Assembly (NCBI GenBank): GCA_947461915.1
Contig: CANHNG010000148.1
Span: forward strand, 1 to 5,380
Direction of reading: 5' to 3'
DNA length: 5,380 bases
DNA from: Flavobacteriaceae bacterium
Lineage (GTDB): Bacteria; Bacteroidota; Bacteroidia; Flavobacteriales; Flavobacteriaceae
Positions 1 to 5,380 of this stretch are shown here, one piece after another. The notes under the pieces were generated by a model, which saw only the letters and a program-made list of their open reading frames with translations, made no database searches and was not told where the DNA came from. A program made the position numbers and the translations under genes. The stretch's first letter is position 1. Each line of letters starts with the position of its first letter.

Positions 1-595
1 AATCCAAAGCATATTTTCCTTCATTAAACAAAACATCTAGAACGCTTAGATTGTTCAAAAATCCTTTTTTTTCTTCAAAAACTTGGGTGTAGGGTTTAAA
101 TTGGGAATCGTCTTTTTTACCGTTTGCCAATCTTCTTAAATCCATTACGGAGTTCGAGTCTAATTCGTGAAAGTATTCGGTCGTGGTATTGTATGTTATT
201 TTCATTCGCAAACATTTGGAAACAATGGATAAAGTTTCCAAATTCAAATCCATCAAATAAGTGTGTTTCTTTTCGAATAGTGGACGAATATCATCTTCAA
301 AAAATTCAAAAAAAGGAGAGCTTCGATAGGCAGCTTCCATTGATTTGAAATGTTGTTTCTGCCAGTCGAAATCAGTTTCTATTTTGATGTCTTTTGTTTT
401 TTGATGTCTTTCTTTAGAATGTTTTACAGGAATATTCAGCAACTGAATGCCGTTTGGACTGTAAATATAAGTTCTGTTTCTATTGGTTTGCTTCTGAAAA
501 TTGTCCTCCATTTCAAACGTGATTACATCAGCCTGAACCATCGCTACAAAATGGCTAATAGATGGAAAGTAAGTTGGGTGTATAAGAAGGTTCAT
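1..595 (-). CDS. WbqC-family protein, 3' end cut by the window edge
   Basis: The reading frame starts with ATG at 595-593 and stays open for 198 codons to the left edge, where no stop has been reached. The family is usually a little over 200 residues, so probably only about ten residues are missing. Visible family features are an N-terminal HPTYFPSISHF (residues 6-16), KQTNRNR (35-41, the basic KQ..RNR patch), W78 followed by KQHFKS, a C-terminal KPYTQVFE (167-174), and NLSVLDVLFNEG (182-193). No signal peptide or membrane segment is visible, so a cytoplasmic protein is inferred. WbqC-like proteins are named after a gene in O-antigen clusters; to my knowledge their biochemical activity is not established, so a role in surface polysaccharide is association only. 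The gene lies 73 nt downstream of lepB on the same strand, and no promoter of its own was recognised. The frame is intact, with base use like its neighbours. Confidence 0.93.
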   Translation of the reverse strand, partial: MNLLIHPTYFPSISHFVAMVQADVITFEMEDNFQKQTNRNRTYIYSPNGIQLLNIPVKHSKERHQKTKDIKIETDFDWQKQHFKSMEAAYRSSPFFEFFEDDIRPLFEKKHTYLMDLNLETLSIVSKCLRMKITYNTTTEYFHELDSNSVMDLRRLANGKKDDSQFKPYTQVFEEKKGFLNNLSVLDVLFNEGKYALD

Positions 596-624
596 TTTTA
601 GAAAGTTTATGAAGTGTTGAACGT

Positions 625-655
625 TATGGGTTTAAAAGGTCATTCTAAACCCATA
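625..655 (-). other. 10-bp intergenic hairpin between lepB and the WbqC gene
   Basis: TATGGGTTTA (625-634) and TAAACCCATA (646-655) are perfect inverted repeats around an 11-nt loop, located 13 nt past the lepB stop in the direction of transcription. The stem has only three G-C pairs. On the minus strand it is followed by ACGTTCAAC, not by a U-run, so it is not a classical intrinsic terminator. It could be a weak terminator, an RNA-processing site or a 3'-end stabiliser for the lepB transcript. The structure is seen in the sequence; any function is inferred. Confidence 0.35.
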
Positions 656-668
656 TTGTTCTAAACTG

Positions 669-2210
669 CTACGCTTTTTTTTCTTTTCTTCTTTTCCAAA
701 GATATTCCCCACCAAAAAAGGCTGCCAAACCAAGAAGGAATAGTTTAAAATAAGATTGTGGTTGTCCGTCCCCACTTACGGTAGTGAACAATCGTTCCCA
801 TCTAATTTTACCCAGCCCTTTGCCATTGGTATCCCAGCTCATCCAAATAAATACTGGTTTTCCCACGATATGATTCTCAGGAACAAAACCCCAATAACGG
901 CTGTCTTCAGAGTTATGGCGGTTGTCTCCCATCATCCAATAATAATTTTGTTTGAAGGTATATTCTTTGGCAACTTGGCCATTTATTCTAATTTCGCGGC
1001 CGATTATTTTCAAATCATTGGCTTCATATTCACCAATTATCTTTTTGTAAAAAGGTAAATTTTCAGTGTTCAATGCCACCGATTTTCCTTTTTGTGGGAT
1101 ATAAATAGGGCCATAATTATCACGATTCCACTTGTTGTTTTGCGGAAAAACTCCTGGTTCCACCTCTTTGGCAATATTTCTAACAATACTTTTTACGATA
1201 GGATTATTTTTTAATCGACCTGCCGATTTTTCCGTTAAAGCATTAAAGTAAAAAGAATTTTGTGCCGTTTGATACACGCCGTCTGTAATGTTTAATTCTT
1301 TTAGAAGATAGATTGGGTCAAAACTCGAGCCATCCGTAGTTACGGTATAGGAAAATTGTGGTTTGGCTCGTTCTGGCAACACTAAAACAGACCCATTTAT
1401 ATAAACAATTCCGTCTTTTATCGATAAGGTGTCGCCTGCAATCCCAACGCATCGTTTTACGTAATTCGATTTTTTGTCAATTGGTTTTCGCAATCCAATG
1501 GTTTTTGTGTCCCCAAAATAATGTACGGTATCCGCTGGCCAGTTAAAAACCACAATATCGGTTCGCTTTATGGTTTGCAAAGCAGGTAATCTAAAATACG
1601 GCAATTGAGGAAAATTCAAGTAAGATTTTGTGTGTAGAATTGGAATAGAGTCGTGTACCATTGGCAAAGCCACTGTGGTCATTGGCACTCTCGCACCATA
1701 ATTGTATTTGCTTACAAACAAAAAGTCACCCACCAACAATGATTTTTCCAATGATGAAGTTGGAATGGTATAGGGCTGTAGGAAGTAGGTGTGTACAAAG
1801 GTTGCAACAATAATAGCAAAAAGCAGCGAACTTATGGTATCGGATGTTTTGTTTTCAGGATTTAAATTTCTGTTGGTTACATAATTTAATTTCTTGGTAT
1901 AATTGACAAAAAGAATGTACAAACCAAAGGTTGCTATGCCCAAAAAGGTGTCCAAAGAAGATCGTTTTCCAAAACTTCTTAAAGTTTCGACCCAAATAAC
2001 AGGAAACATAATTAGGTTGATGATCGGGATGAAAAGCAACAATGTCCACCAAGATGGGCGACCTATTATTTTCATCAATACAATCGCATTATAAACGGGA
2101 ATTGCAGCTTGCCACCGTTTTCTACCAGCCGCTTCATACAATTTCCAAGTTCCCAAAAAGTGAATTACTTGAACTATCAAGAAAAACACAAACCACTGAT
2201 ATGATGTCAT
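669..2210 (-). CDS. lepB: Signal peptidase I (leader peptidase), long Bacteroidota form with an extra N-terminal membrane domain
   Basis: A 513-residue S26-family membrane serine protease that removes signal peptides from Sec- and Tat-exported proteins on the outer face of the inner membrane. Catalytic motifs are clear: box B is IPTSSLEKSLLVGD (149-162) with Ser153 as nucleophile; box C is KRTDIVVFNWP (215-225); box D is YVKRCVGIAGD (250-260) with Lys252 as general base; box E is MGDNRHNSEDSRYWG (427-441). Ahead of the protease, residues 1-110 form a hydrophobic domain with about three membrane segments (near 5-22, 53-75 and 88-103), resembling the DUF5684-type domain seen in Bacteroidota LepB. 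A further segment at 126-146 precedes Ser153, and a C-terminal segment at 488-501 is followed by a basic tail, KRRKEKK. There are about 98 residues between Ser153 and Lys252 and about 165 between boxes D and E, both longer than in E. coli LepB (S90, K145). The usual Met after the serine is Leu. The ATG at 2210-2208 sits right after a heptamer repeat tract. Confidence 0.97.
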   Translation of the reverse strand: MTSYQWFVFFLIVQVIHFLGTWKLYEAAGRKRWQAAIPVYNAIVLMKIIGRPSWWTLLLFIPIINLIMFPVIWVETLRSFGKRSSLDTFLGIATFGLYILFVNYTKKLNYVTNRNLNPENKTSDTISSLLFAIIVATFVHTYFLQPYTIPTSSLEKSLLVGDFLFVSKYNYGARVPMTTVALPMVHDSIPILHTKSYLNFPQLPYFRLPALQTIKRTDIVVFNWPADTVHYFGDTKTIGLRKPIDKKSNYVKRCVGIAGDTLSIKDGIVYINGSVLVLPERAKPQFSYTVTTDGSSFDPIYLLKELNITDGVYQTAQNSFYFNALTEKSAGRLKNNPIVKSIVRNIAKEVEPGVFPQNNKWNRDNYGPIYIPQKGKSVALNTENLPFYKKIIGEYEANDLKIIGREIRINGQVAKEYTFKQNYYWMMGDNRHNSEDSRYWGFVPENHIVGKPVFIWMSWDTNGKGLGKIRWERLFTTVSGDGQPQSYFKLFLLGLAAFFGGEYLWKRRKEKKA

Positions 2211-2213
2211 AAT

Positions 2214-2245
2214 ATTTTAGATTTTAGATTTTAGATTTTAGATTT
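2214..2245. repeat. Heptamer tandem repeat (ATTTTAG), four full units plus a partial one, before the lepB start
   Basis: Exact ATTTTAG units lie at 2214-2220, 2221-2227, 2228-2234 and 2235-2241, followed by ATTT at 2242-2245. The tract ends 3 nt from the lepB start codon, so on the lepB transcript it forms a CTAAAAT-repeat leader in the place where a ribosome binding region would be. Short AAATCTAAAATC-like tracts are, from memory, common between genes in Flavobacterium genomes. Whether the copy number varies cannot be told from one sequence. Confidence 0.9.
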
Positions 2246-2256
2246 CTGTTGAAATA

Positions 2257-2265
2257 CAAAATATA
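2257..2265 (-). promoter_or_regulatory. Weak candidate promoter -7 element for lepB
   Basis: On the minus strand this reads TATATTTTG, one base longer than the Bacteroidota -7 consensus TAnnTTTG. Transcription from here would start near 2250 and carry the whole heptamer repeat in a leader of about 40 nt. No TTG-type -33 element was found at the expected distance upstream, so this is weak; read-through from dapB is equally possible. Confidence 0.2.
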
Positions 2266-2308
2266 AAATTTGAATTATATGTTTAATTATTTATTGTTTT
2301 AAGTTTTT

Positions 2309-2336
2309 AAATCTAAAATCGCAAATCTACAATCTT
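2309..2336. repeat. Inverted single copy of the lepB-leader repeat, with a degenerate second copy abutting the dapB stop
   Basis: AAATCTAAAATC at 2309-2320 is the exact reverse complement of GATTTTAGATTT at 2234-2245 in the tandem tract. It is followed by a degenerate direct copy: AAATCTAAAATCGC (2309-2322) versus AAATCTACAATCTT (2323-2336), matching at 11 of 14 positions. The second copy runs into the dapB stop codon (2337-2335). In RNA the 12-nt arm could pair with the tandem tract across a loop of about 63 nt, and in more than one register. Pairing is AU-rich and function is unknown. Confidence 0.7.
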
Positions 2337-3036
2337 AAATTAATTCTAACACGTCTTTCATGGTAAAAACACCTTGTTTTCCCACAATCCATTCGGCAGC
2401 AATTACTGCACCAAGGGCGAAACCCTCCCGATTGTGAGCCGTGTGTTTTATCTCGATAGAATCTACTATTGAATTATACGTTACCGTGTGCGTTCCAGGA
2501 ATATTTTCGATTCTTTTGGCTTCAATGTGTATTTCTTTTGGCTTCGGATTGTCTAATGTCCAATTTGTATAGGCGCTGTTTTCAATGACTCCTTTTGCCA
2601 ACGAAATTGCGGTTCCACTTGGAGCATCCAGTTTTTGGGTATGGTGAATTTCTTCCATTTCGACTTGGTACGAATTGAATTTCGACATCATTTTTGCCAA
2701 ATATTCATTCAGTTCGAAGAAAAGATTCACCCCTAGGCTAAAATTGGAACTGGATATAAAAGCTCCTTTTTTTGCTTCGCAAAGTGCAACCATTTCATCA
2801 TAGTGCTCTAACCATCCCGTTGTTCCGGAGATCACGGGTATATTAGCATGAAAACAACTAGAGATGTTGCTAACGGCAACCTTTGGAATACTAAAATCGA
2901 TTGCGACATCAGCGTTAGAGAGTCCTTCATATGTGTTGAATTCATCTTTTTTCAAAACGATTTCGTGTCCTCTTTCTAGTGCAATCCTCTCTATGGTTTG
3001 CCCCATTTTTCCGTAACCTAAAAGCGCTATTTTCAT
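2335..3036 (-). CDS. dapB: 4-hydroxy-tetrahydrodipicolinate reductase
   Basis: This cytoplasmic enzyme reduces hydroxy-tetrahydrodipicolinate with NAD(P)H to tetrahydrodipicolinate, the branch leading to meso-diaminopimelate for peptidoglycan and to lysine. The 233 residues start with a Rossmann nucleotide-binding loop, GYGKMG (7-12). Next come AIDFSIP (45-51), VISGTTGW (68-75) and SSNFSLGVN (96-104). The catalytic and substrate-binding signature is EIHHTQKLDAPSGTA (129-143), with His131, His132 and Lys135 matching the conserved HH..K of the family. The C-terminal HTAHNREGFALGA (198-210) closes the substrate domain and returns to the Rossmann fold. It is shorter than the E. coli enzyme (273 residues), as is usual for Bacteroidota DapB, and no key residue is missing. 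The gene starts 56 nt after the DUF5683 stop; that spacer holds neither a recognisable promoter nor a terminator, so co-transcription with the upstream genes is likely. Confidence 0.98.
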   Translation of the reverse strand: MKIALLGYGKMGQTIERIALERGHEIVLKKDEFNTYEGLSNADVAIDFSIPKVAVSNISSCFHANIPVISGTTGWLEHYDEMVALCEAKKGAFISSSNFSLGVNLFFELNEYLAKMMSKFNSYQVEMEEIHHTQKLDAPSGTAISLAKGVIENSAYTNWTLDNPKPKEIHIEAKRIENIPGTHTVTYNSIVDSIEIKHTAHNREGFALGAVIAAEWIVGKQGVFTMKDVLELI

Positions 3037-3092
3037 TTGTTGTATGCTTGTTTATTAATTGGGTTAGAGCCTTCGCTTTGGAAAGTTTGGGC

Positions 3093-3653
3093 TTAAAAAG
3101 TATAATTAAATGTTAGCCCCACATTAGTCCTTGATGTTACATCATTAGGGTAAATATTGGGTTTTACAGATAAGTTTTCATTCACGTTAAATTGTATTAG
3201 GGCAGCATCAACATTGGCGTCAACAATGTTTAATACATAAAAGCCCAAGATAAATAGTGCTGATAAATCCCTGTTTCGTTGGTAAAATTTTTGCCCTACA
3301 ATCAGTCTACTATTGTCTAAATAGGAGAATTTGTCATCGGTATATCCTTCCAATCTTCGTTTATAGGCATCCCTGTATTGATGGTATTTTTTACTGCTGT
3401 CGGAAAAGAAATAAATACTTGTTCCAATGGCACCATAAACTAGCGGGATTTTCCAATATTTTTTATTGTAGGCTTGTCCCAATCCAGGTAAAACTGCCGA
3501 ATAAAAGGCTGCTTTTGCTGGCGTCAATGGGTCTATATCATTCGATTTCAAGGTGTCTTTGGCAACCAAAACTTCCACTGTTTTCTCTTGCGAAAAAACA
3601 CGGCCGATTCCCATAACAAAGAAAAGCAATCCTATGAAAATGATTTTGTGCAC
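3093..3653 (-). CDS. DUF5683-type protein, probably exported or envelope-associated, function unknown
   Basis: A 186-residue protein. An N-terminal signal-like segment has a basic start (MHK) and a hydrophobic core to about residue 18, with likely cleavage around VFS-Q (19-22). The family core is PAKAAFYSAVLPGLGQAYNK (45-64) and KYWKIPLVYGAIG (65-77), a hydrophobic stretch to about 83, then YHQYRDAYKRR (90-100). A second hydrophobic stretch, LSALFILGFYVLNIVDA (130-146), follows. The C-terminus, VGLTFNYTF (178-186), alternates and ends in Phe, like an outer-membrane strand, but this is only suggestive. The start is GTG at 3653-3651: its first G is the last base of the parB TAG stop, and an in-frame TAA shortly upstream leaves no ATG choice. 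This implies translational coupling to parB. I do not know a demonstrated function. The assignment rests on the PGLGQ.YN..YWK motif and on gene order as I remember it. Confidence 0.9.
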   Translation of the reverse strand: MHKIIFIGLLFFVMGIGRVFSQEKTVEVLVAKDTLKSNDIDPLTPAKAAFYSAVLPGLGQAYNKKYWKIPLVYGAIGTSIYFFSDSSKKYHQYRDAYKRRLEGYTDDKFSYLDNSRLIVGQKFYQRNRDLSALFILGFYVLNIVDANVDAALIQFNVNENLSVKPNIYPNDVTSRTNVGLTFNYTF

Positions 3654-4552
3654 TAGCCTTTTATTAATTTAATAATTCGGTTGAAGTCCTCTTCGGAGTG
3701 GAAGGGGATGGTGATTTTTCCCTTGCCGTTTCCGGCTACTTTAACGTCGACTTTGGTGCCAAAATAAGTGTTGAACGTATTTTTTTGGGTGTCTGCAATC
3801 TGAAACGACTCCGATTTTGCCTTCATCGCTGGCTTGGGTTTCAAACTTTCCTGATAGTTTTTTACCAAGGCCTCAGTATCACGAACGGAAAGATTCTGGC
3901 TTACGATTTTTTGGTAGATATCGGTTTGAATGTCTTGGTTTTCGATGTTGATTATCGCTCGACCGTGCCCCATGCTGATGAAGCCATCTCGAATTCCCGT
4001 TTGGATAATTGGATCTAATTTTAAGAGTCTCAAATAATTAGCAATTGTGGAGCGTTTTTTTCCCACACGTTCGCTCATTTGCTCTTGTGTCAGTTGGATT
4101 TCATCAATCAACCGTTGGTATGAAAGCGCAATTTCTATGGGATCTAAATCGTGGCGCTGAATATTTTCAACCAATGCCATGACTAACGATTCATTGTCGT
4201 TTGCAATTCGGATATAAGCGGGAACGGTCTTCAATCCCACTAATTTGGAAGCGCGAAGACGTCGCTCACCAGATATTAACTGGTATTTGTTGAAGGCTAA
4301 TTTCCTTACGGTAATGGGCTGAATAACGCCTAATTCTTTTATGGAAGAAGCCAATTCTCGTAAAGAGTCTTCGTTGAAATTGCTTCTGGGCTGAAACGGA
4401 TTGATTTCGATGGCATCAATTTCAAGCTCAATAATATTACCGACCACTTTGTCGGCATTTTTATCGCTTACAGATTTTATGTCGTTTTCTGGATCTTTTA
4501 GTAAGGCCGATAATCCTCTTCCTAGGACTTGTTTTTTCAGTGCTTTTGCCAT
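3653..4552 (-). CDS. parB: Chromosome-partitioning protein ParB (Spo0J family), centromere-binding CTPase
   Basis: ParB binds parS sites near the origin, spreads as a CTP-dependent clamp and stimulates the ATPase ParA to segregate chromosome origins. The 299 residues show, in order: the N-terminal ParA-contact motif LGRGLSALL (10-18), NPFQPR (51-56), the CTP-binding motif GERRLRA (95-101), VENIQRHDLDPIEIA (128-142), and a helix-turn-helix near 154-175 (LTQEQMSERVGKKRSTIANY). MGHGRAI follows at 194-200. A charged, low-conservation linker at about 232-258 leads to a C-terminal dimerisation region (about 260-299). Length and motif order are typical of chromosomal ParB. The ATG at 4552 is 4 nt after the parA stop, and the TAG stop overlaps the next gene's GTG by one base. 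No parS-like palindrome (consensus TGTTTCACGTGAAACA) was seen within the window. Confidence 0.97.
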   Translation of the reverse strand: MAKALKKQVLGRGLSALLKDPENDIKSVSDKNADKVVGNIIELEIDAIEINPFQPRSNFNEDSLRELASSIKELGVIQPITVRKLAFNKYQLISGERRLRASKLVGLKTVPAYIRIANDNESLVMALVENIQRHDLDPIEIALSYQRLIDEIQLTQEQMSERVGKKRSTIANYLRLLKLDPIIQTGIRDGFISMGHGRAIINIENQDIQTDIYQKIVSQNLSVRDTEALVKNYQESLKPKPAMKAKSESFQIADTQKNTFNTYFGTKVDVKVAGNGKGKITIPFHSEEDFNRIIKLIKG

Positions 4553-4556
4553 AAAC

Positions 4557-5324
4557 CTATTTGCTGTTTTTTGTTATAACTTCTTGGGCTAATTGCAGGT
4601 AATTGTTTGCTCCTTTACTTGTGGCATCATAGTTTATAATGCTTTCGCCAAAACTAGGTGCTTCGCTCAACTTTACATTTCTTTGAATAATGGTTTCAAA
4701 AACCATGTCGTTGAAATGTTTTTGAACTTCCTCAACCACTTGATTAGAGAGGCGCAATCGCGAGTCAAACATGGTTAGTAATAAACCTTCAATATCTAAG
4801 TCAGGATTGTGAATTTTTTGGATGCTTTTTATAGTGTTCAATAATTTCCCCAAACCTTCGAGCGCAAAATATTCACATTGGATTGGAATAATTACAGAAT
4901 CGGCAGCGGTTAAGGCATTCAAGGTAAGCAAACCAAGCGATGGCGCACAATCTATGATGATGTAGTCGTACTCATCCTTGATACTTTCTAATGCCTGTTT
5001 AAGCATATATTCCCTGTTTTCCTTGTCGACCAATTCGATTTCGATGGCAACAAGGTCAATATGGGAAGGAATCACGTCTACATTTGGAGCCGAACTTTTT
5101 ACTATTGCCTCCTTTGGCGTGTTGCTGTGTTCCAGAATTTGGTAGGTTCCTATTTCGCTGGTTTCAACATCTATCCCCAATCCTGAAGTAGCATTCGCCT
5201 GAGGATCAGCATCTATAAGTAACACTTTTTTTTCTAAAACACCCAATGAAGCGGCAAGATTTATTGACGTTGTCGTCTTTCCAACCCCTCCTTTATGATT
5301 AGCAATCGCAATGATGTTGCCCAT
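4557..5324 (-). CDS. parA: Chromosome-partitioning ATPase ParA (Soj family)
   Basis: ParA is a deviant Walker-type ATPase that, in its ATP-bound dimer form, binds nucleoid DNA non-specifically and moves ParB-parS complexes. The 255 residues begin with the deviant Walker A loop KGGVGKTTT (11-19), carrying signature Lys11 and Lys16. Walker A' is LLIDADPQAN (35-44), with Asp38 and Asp40, and YIIIDCAPSLG (121-131) is the Walker B strand with Asp125. MFDSRLRLSNQVVEEV (185-200) includes Arg189, at the position of the DNA-binding arginine known from B. subtilis Soj. LSEAPSFGESI (219-229) is the conserved C-terminal motif. The short N-terminus, with the P-loop starting at residue 11 and no extra DNA-binding domain, fits the chromosomal (type Ib-like) Soj group rather than plasmid type Ia ParA. 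The protein is complete, ends in TAG 4 nt before parB, and is the first gene of the visible cluster. The ATG at 5324-5322 is supported by the P-loop spacing. Confidence 0.98.
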   Translation of the reverse strand: MGNIIAIANHKGGVGKTTTSINLAASLGVLEKKVLLIDADPQANATSGLGIDVETSEIGTYQILEHSNTPKEAIVKSSAPNVDVIPSHIDLVAIEIELVDKENREYMLKQALESIKDEYDYIIIDCAPSLGLLTLNALTAADSVIIPIQCEYFALEGLGKLLNTIKSIQKIHNPDLDIEGLLLTMFDSRLRLSNQVVEEVQKHFNDMVFETIIQRNVKLSEAPSFGESIINYDATSKGANNYLQLAQEVITKNSK

Positions 5325-5346
5325 TTATTTTTCTGAATTTGAACGG

Positions 5347-5354
5347 TAAAAATA
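5347..5354 (-). promoter_or_regulatory. Candidate -7 promoter element upstream of parA
   Basis: On the minus strand this reads TATTTTTA, matching the Bacteroidota -7 consensus TAnnTTTG except for the last base. It lies 22 nt before the parA ATG, giving a leader of roughly 15-18 nt. No convincing TTG at the -33 position is present, and the window ends 26 nt further upstream, so this is a weak call. The remaining bases 5325-5380 are AT-rich and show no other recognisable feature. Confidence 0.25.
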
Positions 5355-5380
5355 CAATTAATTATCGTTTCTGAAAATCT

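Noticed and set aside
124..601. Two plus-strand open frames (124-348 and 350-601) opposite the left-end gene
   Set aside because: They are antisense to a continuous minus-strand WbqC-family frame with clear family motifs, and their translations resemble no known protein.
756..1058. Plus-strand open frame of 100 codons inside lepB
   Set aside because: Antisense shadow of the box D-box E part of LepB; no recognisable domain and no promoter.
1855..2052. Minus-strand alternative frame within the lepB N-terminal region
   Set aside because: An out-of-frame shadow of the LepB membrane domain; the true frame continues intact through this stretch.
2214..2320. CRISPR-like array from the repeated AAATCTAAAATC motif
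   Set aside because: The units are contiguous 7-nt repeats with no spacers of regular length and no cas genes nearby.
3037..3092. Possible terminator or promoter between the DUF5683 gene and dapB
   Set aside because: Only a 3-bp AGC/GCT stem could be formed and no TAnnTTTG element is present; I see nothing functional in these 56 nt.
3257..3616. Plus-strand open frame of 119 codons opposite the DUF5683 gene
   Set aside because: Antisense to a gene with a good signal peptide and family motif; composition looks like chance.
3698..4018. Plus-strand open frame of 106 codons opposite parB
   Set aside because: Antisense to the conserved ParB C-terminal half; no known motif.
4401..4778. Plus-strand open frames across the parA-parB junction
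   Set aside because: Antisense to well-conserved ParA and ParB ends; low-complexity translation.
1..5380. parS centromere site near parAB
   Set aside because: No 16-bp palindrome of the TGTTTCACGTGAAACA type or near match was seen by eye; chromosomal parS sites may lie outside this window.

Overview
This is a core chromosomal segment of a Bacteroidota bacterium, most likely family Flavobacteriaceae and probably Flavobacterium or a close relative. The evidence is the AT-rich sequence with A-rich leaders and no clear Shine-Dalgarno sequences. Other evidence is the Bacteroidota-style long LepB with an extra N-terminal membrane domain, a DUF5683 protein, a WbqC-family protein, and the gene order itself. 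No phage, plasmid, IS, CRISPR, tRNA or rRNA signature was seen.

All six genes lie on the minus strand, so transcription runs from the right edge to the left. In transcription order they are: parA (5324 to 4557), parB (4552 to 3653), a DUF5683 protein (3653 to 3093), dapB (3036 to 2335), lepB (2210 to 669), and a WbqC-family gene (595 to 1) that is cut by the left edge just before its end. parA and parB are 4 nt apart. The parB stop and the GTG start of the DUF5683 gene share one base, so the first three genes look like a translationally coupled unit. dapB follows after 56 nt. The largest gap (124 nt, between dapB and lepB) holds a heptamer tandem repeat directly in front of the lepB start codon and an inverted copy of it next to the dapB stop. 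The 73-nt gap between lepB and the WbqC gene holds a 10-bp hairpin.

The genes combine chromosome segregation (ParA/ParB) with cell-envelope work. DapB makes the lysine/diaminopimelate precursor of peptidoglycan, LepB removes signal peptides from exported proteins, and WbqC-family proteins are associated with surface polysaccharide loci. The DUF5683 protein is an uncharacterised, probably exported or envelope-associated protein. From memory, this order is recurrent in Flavobacteriia, so I regard it as an ordinary housekeeping region. I see no new system. The points most worth a second look are the repeat structure before lepB and the unexplained DUF5683 protein coupled to parB.
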